A stretch of 64,000 bases of DNA from an uncultured Bacteroidales bacterium (GCA_902800305.1 CADCDP010000002.1:62001-126000); one strand, 5' to 3'. Counted from the first letter of the stretch, positions 23,380 through 32,783 are shown. The notes: a model not told the origin generated them from the letters alone. Made by a program: numbers and translations.

Positions 23380-24462
23380 TTATTCAGCTGTTTCAGCGTT
23401 TTCCTCCTTCTCTTCTTCAGAGGATGAAGGCACGAAGGTGTTGCCAGAAATGGCAGCGAGAATCTTCTTCTCGATTTCTTCTGCCAGTTCGGGGTTATCA
23501 ATCATGAGTTGCTTCGTGGCATCTCGGCCTTGGGCAAGGCGTGTGCCCTCGTAGCTGAACCAGCTGCCGCTCTTCTTGATGATGCCTGAATCCACGCCGA
23601 GGTCAACGATTTCGCCACTTCGGCTGATGCCTTCGCCATACATGATGTCGAACTCGCAGCGGCGGAAAGGTGGTGCCACCTTGTTCTTCACAATCTTCAC
23701 TTTGGTGAGATTGCCCAGAATCTCTTCGCCGTTCTTGATGGCCGTGCTCTTGCGGACATCGATGCGCACACTGGCGTAGAACTTCAGTGCGTTTCCACCC
23801 GTTGTCGTTTCGGGATTGCCGAACATTACGCCAATCTTTTCGCGCAGCTGGTTGATGAAGATGCAAGTGGTGTTGGTCTTGCTGATGGTGCCCGTGAGTT
23901 TGCGTAGTGCCTGACTCATCAGTCGGGCGTGAAGTCCCACTTTGCTGTCGCCCATATCGCCTTCAATCTCAGCTTTTGGAGTGAGGGCAGCCACAGAGTC
24001 GATGACGATGATGTCCACCGCACTGGAACGGATGAGTTGGTCAGCAATTTCCAGCGCCTGCTCGCCGTTGTCGGGTTGGCTAATCCACAGGTTGTTGACG
24101 TCAACGCCCAGTTTTTCAGCATAGAAACGGTCGAAAGCGTGTTCTGCATCGATGAATGCAGCCACGCCGCCAGCCTTCTGACATTCGGCGATGGCATGGA
24201 TAGCCAGCGTGGTCTTACCCGACGATTCGGGACCAAATATCTCGATGATACGTCCCTTGGGATAGCCTCCAACGCCCAAAGCGGCGTTCAGGCCGATGGA
24301 ACCAGAAGGGATGACATCAATATGTTCGATATTCTCGTCGCCCATCTTCATGATGGCACCTTTTCCAAAACTCTTCTCTATCTTGTCCATCGCAGCCTGT
24401 AGGGCCTTCATCTTTTGTTGTTGAGGGGTCAGATTTGCCTCTTCTTTTTGTGTTTTTGCCAT
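23380..24462 (-). CDS. recA: recombinase RecA
   Basis: A 360-residue strand-exchange ATPase of homologous recombination and the SOS response. Walker A is GPESSGKTT at residues 77-85. The core carries [18 protein letters not shown] (Walker B), the L1 region [22 protein letters not shown] and the L2 region [20 protein letters not shown]. The tail is acidic ([12 protein letters not shown]), as in other RecA proteins. It starts 13 nt after the stop of the upstream dehydrogenase gene with no promoter of its own in the gap, so the two are probably co-transcribed. No SOS box was recognised. Confidence 0.98.
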   Translation of the reverse strand: MAKTQKEEANLTPQQQKMKALQAAMDKIEKSFGKGAIMKMGDENIEHIDVIPSGSIGLNAALGVGGYPKGRIIEIFGPESSGKTTLAIHAIAECQKAGGVAAFIDAEHAFDRFYAEKLGVDVNNLWISQPDNGEQALEIADQLIRSSAVDIIVIDSVAALTPKAEIEGDMGDSKVGLHARLMSQALRKLTGTISKTNTTCIFINQLREKIGVMFGNPETTTGGNALKFYASVRIDVRKSTAIKNGEEILGNLTKVKIVKNKVAPPFRRCEFDIMYGEGISRSGEIVDLGVDSGIIKKSGSWFSYEGTRLAQGRDATKQLMIDNPELAEEIEKKILAAISGNTFVPSSSEEEKEENAETAE

Positions 24463-24475
24463 ATTCTTCTTGATT

Positions 24476-25717
24476 TTACAGTTCTAAATCGCCATCGTGA
24501 ATTTCGTGCCAAGGCAGACCTTGAGTGTTCAACTGCTCCATGAAGGGGTCGGGGTCGAACTCTTCCACATTCCAGACACCTGGGCGTTTCCAGATGCCCT
24601 GCATGAAGAGCTTCGCACCAATCATGGCGGGCACACCGGTAGTGTAGCTCACGCCCTGCATTCCTGTCTCTTCGTAGGCAGCGCGATGAGAGCAGTTGTT
24701 GTAAACGTAGTAGGTGTGCTCCTTGCCATCTTTCAAACCACGGATGCGACAACCGATGGAGGTCTGACCTTCGTAGTTCTCGCCCAATTCTTGTGGGTTG
24801 GGCAACACGGCCTTGAGGAACTGCAGCGGCACAATCTTCACCTTCACAGGCCCACTTCCGTCGGCTGCTTCGGCTGTGTACTCTATCTCGTCGATGCGCG
24901 ACATGCCGATGTTCTGAATCACATCTAAATGCTTCAGATACTGTTCGCCGAAAGTCATCCAGAAGCGTGCTCGCTTGATGGTCGGGTAGTTCTTCACCAG
25001 CGATTCAATTTCTTCGTGGTGAAGCAGATACGACTCCTTGGGACCAATCTCTGGATAAGTGAGAGGTTGGTGAATCTCCAGAGGCTCCGTCTCTACCCAC
25101 TGGCCGTTCTCCCAATAGAGTCCCTTCTGGGTAATCTCGCGGATGTTGATTTCGGGGTTGAAATTGGTGGCAAACGCCTTGTGGTGGTCGCCAGCGTTGC
25201 AATCCACGATGTCGAGATACTGAATCTCGTCGAAGTGGTGCTTGGCAGCGTAAGCTGTGTAGATGGAGGTCACACCAGGGTCGAAACCGCAACCCAGGAT
25301 GGCGGTCAACCCTGCCTGTTCGAATCGCTCCTTGAATGCCCATTGCCAAGAGTACTCGAAATGTGCCTCGTCTTTTGGCTCATAGTTGGCGGTGTCGAGA
25401 TAGCTCACGCCACTCTGCAGACAGGCTTCCATGATGGTCAAGTCCTGATAGGGTAACGCCAGGTTCATCACGAGGTCGGGCTTGTAGCTGTTGAACAGAG
25501 CTACCAGCTCCTCCACGTTGTCAGCATCCACACGTGCTGTCTTGATGCTGCCCACAGGCACCAGTCCCTTATCCTCTATCGCCTTTGCCAAAGCCTTGCA
25601 CTTCGACTCCGTGCGGCTGGCAATCATGATGTCAGTAAACACGTCGCTGTTCTGAGCGACTTTGTGTGCAGCCACCGAGGCCACGCCTCCTGCACCGATA
25701 ATAATTACTTTTCCCAT
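24476..25717 (-). CDS. saccharopine-dehydrogenase-like carboxynorspermidine synthase
   Basis: A 413-residue oxidoreductase. [19 protein letters not shown] (residues 4-22) is the Rossmann motif. [12 protein letters not shown] follows, and the middle reads [14 protein letters not shown] and [23 protein letters not shown]. These features match carboxy(nor)spermidine synthases, which condense aspartate semialdehyde with a diamine in the alternative polyamine route, rather than lysine-pathway enzymes. The partner decarboxylase (nspC) is not in the window. It is probably first gene of an operon with recA. A -7 element at 25751-25759 precedes it, with a family B hairpin immediately upstream. Confidence 0.85.
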   Translation of the reverse strand: MGKVIIIGAGGVASVAAHKVAQNSDVFTDIMIASRTESKCKALAKAIEDKGLVPVGSIKTARVDADNVEELVALFNSYKPDLVMNLALPYQDLTIMEACLQSGVSYLDTANYEPKDEAHFEYSWQWAFKERFEQAGLTAILGCGFDPGVTSIYTAYAAKHHFDEIQYLDIVDCNAGDHHKAFATNFNPEINIREITQKGLYWENGQWVETEPLEIHQPLTYPEIGPKESYLLHHEEIESLVKNYPTIKRARFWMTFGEQYLKHLDVIQNIGMSRIDEIEYTAEAADGSGPVKVKIVPLQFLKAVLPNPQELGENYEGQTSIGCRIRGLKDGKEHTYYVYNNCSHRAAYEETGMQGVSYTTGVPAMIGAKLFMQGIWKRPGVWNVEEFDPDPFMEQLNTQGLPWHEIHDGDLEL

Positions 25718-25750
25718 ATATATAATATGTGTATAGTTGTTGGATTTTTT

Positions 25751-25759
25751 GCAAAGATA
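25751..25759 (-). promoter_or_regulatory. -7 promoter element of the dehydrogenase-recA operon
   Basis: The minus strand reads TATCTTTGC, 34 nt before the ATG at 25717. The upstream -33 region is formed by the arm of the family B element at 25766-25881. Confidence 0.6.
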
Positions 25760-25765
25760 GAGATT

Positions 25766-25881
25766 TTAAGTGAAAAGTGAAAAATTAAAAGTGAAAAATT
25801 TGCTACCGCATTGGTACATCAACTGTTGGCGGCTGCTGCGGTAGCAAATTTTTCACTTTTCACTTATCACTTTTCATTTTT
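25766..25881. repeat. Family B hairpin repeat, complete copy 2
   Basis: Arms 25766-25810 and 25837-25881 share GTGAAAAATTTGCTACCGCA and its complement at the loop-proximal end; the distal parts are imperfect. The loop differs from copy 1 (TTGGTACATC...GGCTGC). It separates the RNase HI gene from the dehydrogenase-recA operon. Confidence 0.9.
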
Positions 25882-25890
25882 CGCCCTTCA

Positions 25891-26583
25891 CTATTTCTTC
25901 CGTCCGAAATCCGCTGGAATCTCTCCCCATTCATCAGTGGGCCATTTGATGATGGGGTTGGCGTAGGTGTTGTTTCGGAGCCACGTCTCAGCGCGTTCAA
26001 TGAGCTGATACAGCCCTTCCGTCTTCTCGTTCCGCTCCAACGTAGTCTTGCACTTCTTCTTTCTCACCCACAGTTGGGCATTCACGCTGTCGCTGTAGAT
26101 GGGCATGGTCGTCAGCCCCTTCTGTTTCAGTAGCGCCAATCCGTGTACGATGGCCAGGAACTCGCCAATGTTGTTGGTGCCCCACACAGGGCCATAATGA
26201 AAAATCTCCTTGCTCGTGCGCAGATAGACACCACGATATTCCATCTTGCCAGGATTGCCGCTACAGGCAGCATCCACCGCGATGGATTCGTTGATGGCGG
26301 CTGGGGGTAAAGGCTTGGGGGGAGGAAGGACAGAAGGAGAGAGGGACGATGTGGCTTTGTTTTCGAGACTTTCTTCTTTCGCCTTTTGAGCCTCTGCCTC
26401 TTTCTTCTTGTAGGCTTCATATCCTATCTCGAACGCTTCTTCTGCCTCTGCTTCAGTCTTGAATGCTTGATATTTCGCCCCAGAGAAGCCCGTCACACTT
26501 TGTTGACAAGCTTCCCAAGAGGTATATACACCATCTTCCGCACCATTCCAGACGACATAGAATTTTTGTTTCTGCTTAGACAT
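25891..26583 (-). CDS. ribonuclease HI with N-terminal viroplasmin-like domain
   Basis: A 230-residue protein. An RNA/DNA-hybrid-binding (viroplasmin) domain occupies residues 1-52 (KFYVVWNGAEDGVYTSWEACQQSVTGFSGAKYQAFKT). A charged Glu/Ala/Lys linker and a Pro-rich stretch follow (about 55-98). The RNase H domain carries the four acids in VDAACSGNPG, NNIGEFLAI, YSDSVNAQ and WPTDEWGEIPADFGR. The typical -DAACSGNPG- rather than -DGACSGNPG- variant is seen in Bacteroidetes enzymes (from memory). It degrades the RNA strand of hybrids and probably complements RNase HII at the other end of the window. Confidence 0.93.
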   Translation of the reverse strand: MSKQKQKFYVVWNGAEDGVYTSWEACQQSVTGFSGAKYQAFKTEAEAEEAFEIGYEAYKKKEAEAQKAKEESLENKATSSLSPSVLPPPKPLPPAAINESIAVDAACSGNPGKMEYRGVYLRTSKEIFHYGPVWGTNNIGEFLAIVHGLALLKQKGLTTMPIYSDSVNAQLWVRKKKCKTTLERNEKTEGLYQLIERAETWLRNNTYANPIIKWPTDEWGEIPADFGRKK

Positions 26584-26599
26584 GTTTGTGGTTGTTTTT

Positions 26600-26608
26600 G
26601 CAAAACTA
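26600..26608 (-). promoter_or_regulatory. -7 promoter element of the RNase HI gene
   Basis: The minus strand reads TAGTTTTGC, fitting TAnnTTTG, 17 nt before the ATG. No good -33 partner is seen. Confidence 0.45.
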
Positions 26609-26710
26609 CATAAAAATAATGGTTTATGAGCCTTTTATGATAAAAAATTGATATGATTGGGGCAAATTATCGGTCAATATTGGTCATTTTGCCAACACTT
26701 TCCCTAAAGG

Positions 26711-26796
26711 CTTCGTCGTTGCCCTTGATGACTCTTCGTCGTTGAGTCTCGTGACTCTACGTCGTTGCCCCTCGAGACTCAACGACGAAGAGTCAT
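26711..26796. repeat. three 23-bp tandem units ending in a 24-bp perfect inverted repeat
   Basis: Units start at 26711, 26734 and 26757, each beginning CTTCGTCGTTG or CTACGTCGTTG and ending in GACT. The second unit and its flank (26728-26751) are perfectly inverted at 26773-26796, with a 21-nt loop. The element lies in the 662-bp gap between the RNase HI gene and the capsule promoter. Apart from this array and the promoter, that gap shows no credible ORF. Confidence 0.85.
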
Positions 26797-27036
26797 TGGA
26801 AGTTTTTGCAAAAATGGCTTTTCTCTTTTGGTGTTAAGGGTGTGCGTCTGGACGAACGGCGTGCTTATGTGATGACTGCTATGCGGCGTACCATACATTT
26901 CTTATGCTGTATAACATAAATAGCGTGTGCGGCGCAGGCCAAGTTGGGAGGTGAGTGCGGTTGCTTTTTAAGCATGGAATTGGAGGAATTTGGGACACTG
27001 GATAGAGGCTGAAATTTAATTTTTTTTAATCATTTA

Positions 27037-27070
27037 TTGTTACGGATAAATAAATTATTCGTAACTTTGC
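27037..27070 (+). promoter_or_regulatory. capsule locus promoter
   Basis: TTG (27037-27039), a 22-nt spacer and TAACTTTGC (27062-27070) resemble the Bacteroidetes consensus, with a slightly long spacer. TTACGGATAA (27040-27049) and TTATTCGTAA (27055-27064) form an imperfect dyad overlapping the -7 element, a possible operator. The transcript would carry a leader of about 170 nt before UpxY. No inverted repeats flank the promoter as in invertible capsule promoters. Confidence 0.65.
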
Positions 27071-27128
27071 ACCGTCTAAAATTACATAATGGTTCATTTT
27101 AATCTCGAAATGCCGTATAACTTTCTGA

Positions 27129-27155
27129 ATACCAGTTCTATTCACGGATTGGTAT
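27129..27155 (+). promoter_or_regulatory. hairpin in the UpxY leader
   Basis: ATACCA (27129-27134) pairs with TGGTAT (27150-27155). GGTATGT is then repeated at 27151-27157 and 27164-27170. UpxY-class proteins are known to act on the 5' leader of their own operon to prevent early termination, so this is a candidate pause or recognition structure. Evidence is structural only. Confidence 0.3.
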
Positions 27156-27245
27156 GTGGAGTAGGTATGTTCTGTTAGTTGGTTACTATACGTTCCGAAT
27201 TGTACTTTACAGGGCTAAAAACGAGAAAACCAGACAAAACAGGGC

Positions 27246-27803
27246 ATGGAGGTTATCAACACTCAATCGGCAGACAAGATTCAATGGTATGTAATGCGTG
27301 TCTATAAACGGGAGCGAGAAGTAGAAGAAATACTCACAGGTCCTCATGGAATAGAACATTTTATTGCAAAAAAGAATGAAATAAGAACCTATCAGGGTGT
27401 CAAACACTCGAAAGTGGTGCCCGCTATACCAAGTATCGTTTTTATACACGCCAATAGACGACAAATTCGCGAATTTAAGAATTACTGTCCTTATCTCTCC
27501 TATTGCTTTTGGTCGAAATCAGGGAAAATAGAACGTCCTTTGGTCATCCCCAACCGAGAAATGGAGAACTTCATGATTATCGCGAAGCATTACGAAGAGG
27601 ATATTATCTATTTTAAGCCAGAGGAATTACAACTTGAAAAAGGAACAAAAGTCCGTGTGCATGGAGGTGCGTTTGATGGGTTGGAAGGGACTTTGTTAAA
27701 AATTAAGAAAAGAGAAAACAAACGAATTGTAGTACGATTGGAAGGTTTGGCTACAGTGGCATCATCGCAGATTGAGCCAGATCTCGTCGAAATCGTTGAA
27801 TGA
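27246..27803 (+). CDS. UpxY-family transcription antiterminator
   Basis: A 185-residue NusG paralogue. The N-terminal NGN domain begins IQWYVMRVYKREREVEEIL at residue 12, and the C-terminal KOW domain is near 130-165 (KGTKVRVHGGAFDGLEGTLLKIKKR). Such proteins bind RNA polymerase and let it read through the long capsule operon. The position as first gene, after a long leader, is classical. The partner inhibitor UpxZ, usually the next gene in Bacteroides loci, is missing here. A glycosyltransferase follows at once. Identification is firm at family level. Confidence 0.92.
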   Translation: MEVINTQSADKIQWYVMRVYKREREVEEILTGPHGIEHFIAKKNEIRTYQGVKHSKVVPAIPSIVFIHANRRQIREFKNYCPYLSYCFWSKSGKIERPLVIPNREMENFMIIAKHYEEDIIYFKPEELQLEKGTKVRVHGGAFDGLEGTLLKIKKRENKRIVVRLEGLATVASSQIEPDLVEIVE

Positions 27804-27861
27804 AACCGTCCCCCCCTTCCTGATGACAAAAACAGAGGTGGAGAAGACGGAAGAAAATCGT

Positions 27862-28680
27862 ATGAAGATATCGATTATTACAGTGGTATATAACCAACGG
27901 GTTTATATCGCTGATGCTATAGAGAGCGTTCTCGCCCAAGACTACCCAGACATAGAATACATCATCGTAGAAGGCAAATCCACCGATGGCACCATGGATG
28001 TCATCGAGCCTTATCGTGCCCGTATCGAAAAACGAAATGGCAAGATTGTGTCCGAAGCAGATAAAGGCCTCTATGATGCCCTCAACAAAGGAATCCTTCT
28101 TGCGACGGGTGACTATGTAGGGTTTGTGCATGCAGATGATGTCTTGTATGACAAAAATGTCATCAGCCGAGTGGTTGAACACATTAAGAAGACAAGTTGT
28201 GATGTCTTCTATGGTGATGGCATCTTTACACCTGCAGAAAACATTTATGTTGTCATCCGCAACTGGATTAGTGGAAGCTATTCCAAGACGAAAGTAAAGT
28301 GGGGGTGGCTTCCTTTGCATCCCACGATGTATATACGTCGGCAAACCTATTTGGAGAATGGTTTGTACGATGCTTCGTACGATACAGCAGGGGATACGGA
28401 GCTGTTGATACGATATTTATACAACAAAAGTTTGAAGGTCGCATACCTTCATTCTTATATCATTCGTATGCGTTTGGGAGGGAAAAGCACCAGCATTTGG
28501 AACTCTCAGAAAATATGGCGCGAAGATGTGCGTGCCTATCACACAAATGGATTGTCAAGTCTTGCTATTATAGGAAAACGTCTCTCCAAAATCCAGCAAT
28601 TTGTGTGCCATCGTTCATTCTATGGCTATTATTGGCGGAAAGTGAAGAGACATTTTTTCAAATGGTTTACAAAGAAATAA
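27862..28680 (+). CDS. GT2-family glycosyltransferase
   Basis: A 272-residue GT-A enzyme. The start at 27862 gives MKISIITVVYNQRVYIADAI, the canonical GT2 N-terminus; the open frame extends upstream to 27772, but there it would overlap upxY. DxD-like HADD (GFVHADDVLYD) follows near residue 90, and the nucleotide-sugar site includes EGKSTDGTMDVI. It resembles the genes at 32023 and 46354 (STDGTMDVI, D-KG-YDA-NKG). It probably adds one sugar of the repeat unit, with the donor unknown. It lies between UpxY and the export genes. Confidence 0.88.
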   Translation: MKISIITVVYNQRVYIADAIESVLAQDYPDIEYIIVEGKSTDGTMDVIEPYRARIEKRNGKIVSEADKGLYDALNKGILLATGDYVGFVHADDVLYDKNVISRVVEHIKKTSCDVFYGDGIFTPAENIYVVIRNWISGSYSKTKVKWGWLPLHPTMYIRRQTYLENGLYDASYDTAGDTELLIRYLYNKSLKVAYLHSYIIRMRLGGKSTSIWNSQKIWREDVRAYHTNGLSSLAIIGKRLSKIQQFVCHRSFYGYYWRKVKRHFFKWFTKK

Positions 28681-28696
28681 AAATAAAATACAGAAA

Positions 28697-29524
28697 ATGA
28701 AAAGAAGAAAATTCCTGAATGTACAGACGGCATCGTTGTTGCTGCTTACAGTGTTTACACTCCTTCTCACAGGATGTGTGTCAAAGAAAAAGGTGACATA
28801 CCTGCAAGGTGTGGACGAGCTTGCCATGAATGGCCATCGTCTCCCGACTACTTATGAAATAAAAATCCAGCCAGATGACCAGTTGGCCATCTCTATTTCG
28901 GCCAGCGAGAGAGAGTTGTTGGAACCCTTTACGAATAAAGTGACCATCGGTGGAGGTGGCATAGGAGGTGGAGCCAATGGCATAGGTGGCGCTCGAGGTG
29001 GTCAGTTGTTTACGGTAGATAAGACTGGTTGTATTGAATTTCCAGTTTTTGGTCTCGTCAAAGTGGCTGGCTATACCCGAACAGAACTGGCAAGAATGCT
29101 TGAACAGCGGCTTAAAACTGGAGGATATACACAAGATCCTGTTTGTACGGTGGAAATTATGAGTTTTAAAGTGGTTGTCATTGGAGAAGCTGGAAATCAA
29201 GTAATAACATGTTCTTCTGAGCGTCTCACCATTCTCGAGGCAATTGCAAAATCTGGCGGTATAAGATATACAGGTAAACGTCAAGATGCTTTGGTTTTAC
29301 GTGAAGAGCAAGGTGTTGTGAAGAGTTATCGCGTCGATTTGTCCAATGCAGAAGCTACTTTAAACTCCCCGGTCTATTTCCTGCAACAGAATGACCTTAT
29401 TTATATAGAACCGAATGGGGCTGCCCGTGTGGATGGAAGTCCGTTCTATCGTTATATGTCTGCCATTAGTTCTGTGATAGGATTTGCATCAACAATTCTT
29501 ACAGTCATTTTAATTGCTAAATAA
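28697..29524 (+). CDS. polysaccharide export lipoprotein (OPX / Wza-like)
   Basis: A 275-residue outer-membrane export protein. The lipobox LLTGC places the acylated Cys at residue 27. The poly_export domain starts at YEIKIQPDDQLAISISASE. A Gly-rich insertion (about residues 84-101: GGGGIGGGANGIGGARGG) precedes TVDKTGCIEFPVFGLVKVAGYTRTEL, followed by SLBB-like beta-grasp repeats (VVVIGEAGNQVI). A C-terminal hydrophobic helix (about 252-272) ends the protein. It forms the periplasmic/outer-membrane conduit and pairs with the adjacent Wzc-like protein. Confidence 0.92.
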   Translation: MKRRKFLNVQTASLLLLTVFTLLLTGCVSKKKVTYLQGVDELAMNGHRLPTTYEIKIQPDDQLAISISASERELLEPFTNKVTIGGGGIGGGANGIGGARGGQLFTVDKTGCIEFPVFGLVKVAGYTRTELARMLEQRLKTGGYTQDPVCTVEIMSFKVVVIGEAGNQVITCSSERLTILEAIAKSGGIRYTGKRQDALVLREEQGVVKSYRVDLSNAEATLNSPVYFLQQNDLIYIEPNGAARVDGSPFYRYMSAISSVIGFASTILTVILIAK

Positions 29525-29532
29525 AGTTATAT

Positions 29533-32016
29533 ATGGCCACTAAGAGTAAAAAATCTTCTAAACGAAACGGGCAACAACAAGAGCAAGGGTTTGACATATC
29601 TCTTCTCCTTGGGTTGGTTGTTCGTAATTGGTATTGGTTCATCATATCGGTAGCGGTATCCTGTGTGATTGGGTACTATTATATGGAGCAGCAAGTGCCG
29701 ATTTTTCAACGTCAATCTGTGCTCCTTATTAAGAATGCAAGTGATATTTCTGGTGTGAGCCAATTTCTTAATCTTCAGGATGTGAGTGGGGGTAAATCCA
29801 TGAGCAGCGGAACGCTGGAAAATGAATTATACATCCTCCGTTCACTCCAGATTCAGCAGGAAGTGGTTAAACGATTGGATTTGGATGTAAGTTATAGCCA
29901 AGAAGGTCGTTTCAGGAATTTCCCGATGTTTAAAGAGACTCCAATTAAGGTTAAATTTCTTGATAATTACTGTGGTAATACATCCATGCGTATCACCACC
30001 ATCGATTCAAAACAATTCAAGTTGGAGGATTTGACGGTGAATGGTAATCCTATGCCAGAATCTTTCGAATCGGCAAACTTTGGAGATACTTTACGGACAA
30101 CAGCTGGTAGGATTCTTGTCAACTCCGTCAAGGAGAATTTGGAATATAACTTGGGAAACACGATTGTTGTGGATAGGATTAGTGTTGGGGCTGCGGCATA
30201 CAACCTACAGGCAAGTCTTTACACAAAGCCGGTGCTCACTCGTGGTTCTTTGGTGGAGATAACCTGTACATCCAATAATATTTCAAAGATTGATGCGATT
30301 CTGGTTACACTTGCCGACGAATACGCGAAGGCCATGATTGAGGACAAGAAGCGTGTGATTATTAGTACAGCAGAGTTTATTGATGAACGCATCAAGGAGA
30401 TAGGTGAGGAGCTTGGTAATGTGGAAAGTAAATTGACGGCGTTTAAGCAAGAGCATCAGATTTTGGATGTGAGACAGGCGGCAGGAGAATATCTGAGTCA
30501 AAGTACCACAGCGCGTGCCCAAGTGGATAGGATTAATGACCAAATCAGCATTGCTCGTTTTATCCGTAATTATGTTCAAGATAAAACAAAAACGAACGAA
30601 CTGATTCCAAACGTGATTGGTGTAGGTGATGCGGGAATCCAGGGACAGATAACCACCTATAATGACTTGTTGCTGAAAAAGAATCGGCTTGCTATGGCTG
30701 GTAGTGAGTCAAGCCCAGTGGTGATGAAAATGAACGACCAGTTGGATGCCATGCGTACGACGATTACAGGTTCTTTGGACAACTATCTTACCACATTGGG
30801 TTTGCAACTCAATAACTCTCGCGCGATGGAAGGACGTGCTAATAGCAGAATTGCTTCCATCCCTGCCCAGCAGAGCTATACTGTGAATATAGAACGTCAG
30901 CAAGATATTAAATCAAGCTTATATACTTACCTGTTGAACAAACGTGAGGAAACAGCCATGCAGTTGGCTGCCACCTCAACGGATGTCCGAGTCATTGAGC
31001 AACCTTTCGGAAGTGTAGCACCTATTAGTCCTAATAAGAATAAAATATGGATGACCGTGATAGCCATCGGTCTTATCATTCCATTTGTTATCGTATTTAT
31101 TCTTAAATACCTGGATCCAAGCATACATAACAAGAAAGAGCTACGTTCTGTCACATCGATTCCTACGGTGGGTACGATTCCGAGACAAAAAGGAAAGAAG
31201 ACTTTGTCTGAAGTTATATCTATCGGAGACGAAGAAAACAGGAATGTTACAGAAGCCCTGCATATCCTTCATTCAAACTTGAATTATATGGGTGTATCGG
31301 AGGATGGAACAGAACAAAAGAAGCAAGTATTGTTGTTTACTTCTGGTCATCCAGGGGCAGGAAAGTCATACGTAAGTACCAATTATGCGGCATCGTTGGC
31401 GTCCAATAATGAGAAAGTGATTTGGATAGACATGGATATCCGCAAACAGCACTCCATTTACTTTATCGCAGATTCCGAAATCAAACATGCCAAGAAGATA
31501 GGACTCACGACCTTCCTCTCTGGTGCCTATAGCATGGAGGAAGTGATATTCAAGAGTAATTATAATGATAATCTGGATGTGATTCCCGCAGGTCCAATAC
31601 CTCCTAACCCAGTACAATTGTTGATGAGCAAGAAATTGGATGAGCTGATCGAGCATCTTCGTTCCCAATACCAATATATTATTATCGACAATGTGCCGAT
31701 GGATTTGGTGGCGGATGCCAGCATCACCAACCGTCTTGCGGATGTTACAGTATATATCGTTCGTGCAGGTATTACACACCGTCGCTTTGTACAAGAGTTG
31801 AATGAACAATATGAGGAGAATAAATTTAAGAACCTCTGCCTTGTTCTTAACGGTGTGGATTACAAGAAGTCGGGTTATGGTTACGGCTACGGCTATGGCT
31901 ACGGCTATGGTTACGGCTACGGTTATGGCTACGGCTACGGAGGGAAAAGTAAAAGAAAATCGAAGAAGAGCGTTAAACGTAGTGCATTGTCCTTTTTCTC
32001 TAAATTGAAGGGATAA
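29533..32016 (+). CDS. Wzc-type polysaccharide co-polymerase with tyrosine autokinase domain
   Basis: An 827-residue bacterial tyrosine kinase (PCP-2a). Transmembrane helices are near residues 30-50 and 505-525, bracketing a large periplasmic coiled region. The cytoplasmic kinase has Walker A SGHPGAGKSY near 604-613, Walker A' VIWIDMDIRK near 629, and IIIDNVPMDLV. The C-terminus carries eleven Tyr alternating with Gly (31873-31941) followed by a Lys/Arg-rich end. Tyrosine clusters are the autophosphorylation sites that control chain length in Wzc; this alternating form is unusually regular. It acts with the OPX protein just upstream. Confidence 0.93.
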   Translation: MATKSKKSSKRNGQQQEQGFDISLLLGLVVRNWYWFIISVAVSCVIGYYYMEQQVPIFQRQSVLLIKNASDISGVSQFLNLQDVSGGKSMSSGTLENELYILRSLQIQQEVVKRLDLDVSYSQEGRFRNFPMFKETPIKVKFLDNYCGNTSMRITTIDSKQFKLEDLTVNGNPMPESFESANFGDTLRTTAGRILVNSVKENLEYNLGNTIVVDRISVGAAAYNLQASLYTKPVLTRGSLVEITCTSNNISKIDAILVTLADEYAKAMIEDKKRVIISTAEFIDERIKEIGEELGNVESKLTAFKQEHQILDVRQAAGEYLSQSTTARAQVDRINDQISIARFIRNYVQDKTKTNELIPNVIGVGDAGIQGQITTYNDLLLKKNRLAMAGSESSPVVMKMNDQLDAMRTTITGSLDNYLTTLGLQLNNSRAMEGRANSRIASIPAQQSYTVNIERQQDIKSSLYTYLLNKREETAMQLAATSTDVRVIEQPFGSVAPISPNKNKIWMTVIAIGLIIPFVIVFILKYLDPSIHNKKELRSVTSIPTVGTIPRQKGKKTLSEVISIGDEENRNVTEALHILHSNLNYMGVSEDGTEQKKQVLLFTSGHPGAGKSYVSTNYAASLASNNEKVIWIDMDIRKQHSIYFIADSEIKHAKKIGLTTFLSGAYSMEEVIFKSNYNDNLDVIPAGPIPPNPVQLLMSKKLDELIEHLRSQYQYIIIDNVPMDLVADASITNRLADVTVYIVRAGITHRRFVQELNEQYEENKFKNLCLVLNGVDYKKSGYGYGYGYGYGYGYGYGYGYGYGGKSKRKSKKSVKRSALSFFSKLKG
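31873..31941 (+). repeat. GGY-TAY hexamer tract coding for (Gly-Tyr)11
   Basis: Eleven consecutive Gly-Tyr codon pairs built from GGT/GGC and TAT/TAC. The short unit can slip in steps of six bases without a frameshift, changing the number of phosphorylatable tyrosines. Confidence 0.9.
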
Positions 32017-32022
32017 CGACTC

Positions 32023-32763
32023 TTGGGAACCCCATTGCCTACAATCACGGTCATCACAGTATGTCGTAACGCGATTGATTTGATAGAGAAGACCATACAA
32101 TCTGTACTGGCACAGACCTATCCGAATGTTGAATACATTCTGGTAGATGGTGCCAGTACAGATGGTACATTGTCTATCATCGAAAAATATGCAGGTCAAA
32201 TAGCCCGATATGTGAGTGAACCCGATCACGGCATTTACGATGCCATGAATAAAGGGCTGTCCTACGCGACAGGTGAGTGGGTGAACTTTATGAATGCGGG
32301 TGACACTTTTGCGGGAACGGAGGTACTAAGTTCTGTGTTTTGCAAAAGTGAAGGAGAGGAAATTTCCTCCCACATCAAAGTGATAGGTGGGCACACCCAT
32401 CTTTTGTATCCCGAGAAAACCGAAGTTCTTCAAGCACAGGGAGGAAGTGCCGTGCCATACGCACTTCCTTTTTGCCATCAGTCTTCTTTTGTTCGGCGTA
32501 CTTTGGATGGGGCGAGTGCTTTCCAGTTCAATTTGAAGTATAGGATAGCTGCCGACTATCATTTGTTTTATCGAATCTACCAGCAGTATGGAGCGGAAGC
32601 CTTCTGTACGGTAGATTCGGTCATTGCGAACTATAGGATGGATGGAAGTACTACCTTTGAAAATTTGCGCAAAGCGAAGAAGGAGTACTTGCAAATCACT
32701 TCATCCTATACAAGCCCGTTTTGGTGGAAACAATGTATCAAGTATATACTTCGGAGGCCATAG
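32023..32763 (+). CDS. GT2-family glycosyltransferase
   Basis: A 246-residue glycosyltransferase starting with TTG, 6 nt after the kinase gene, behind a GAAGGGAT Shine-Dalgarno-like stretch. ITVITVCRNAIDLIEKTIQSVL and VDGASTDGTLSIIEKY form the donor-binding fold. DHGIYDAMNKGLSYATGEWVNFMNAGD contains the metal-binding acids. This compact WcaA/WbbL-like form also occurs at 27862 and 46354. Acceptor and donor unknown. Confidence 0.88.
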   Translation: MGTPLPTITVITVCRNAIDLIEKTIQSVLAQTYPNVEYILVDGASTDGTLSIIEKYAGQIARYVSEPDHGIYDAMNKGLSYATGEWVNFMNAGDTFAGTEVLSSVFCKSEGEEISSHIKVIGGHTHLLYPEKTEVLQAQGGSAVPYALPFCHQSSFVRRTLDGASAFQFNLKYRIAADYHLFYRIYQQYGAEAFCTVDSVIANYRMDGSTTFENLRKAKKEYLQITSSYTSPFWWKQCIKYILRRP

Positions 32764-32783
32764 TGTCGTGATGGAGGTGATGT

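Noticed and set aside
27037..27070. invertible capsule promoter as in Bacteroides fragilis
   Set aside because: No matching inverted repeats were found on both sides of the promoter. The nearest inverted repeat (26728-26796) lies wholly upstream, and no invertase gene is in the window.
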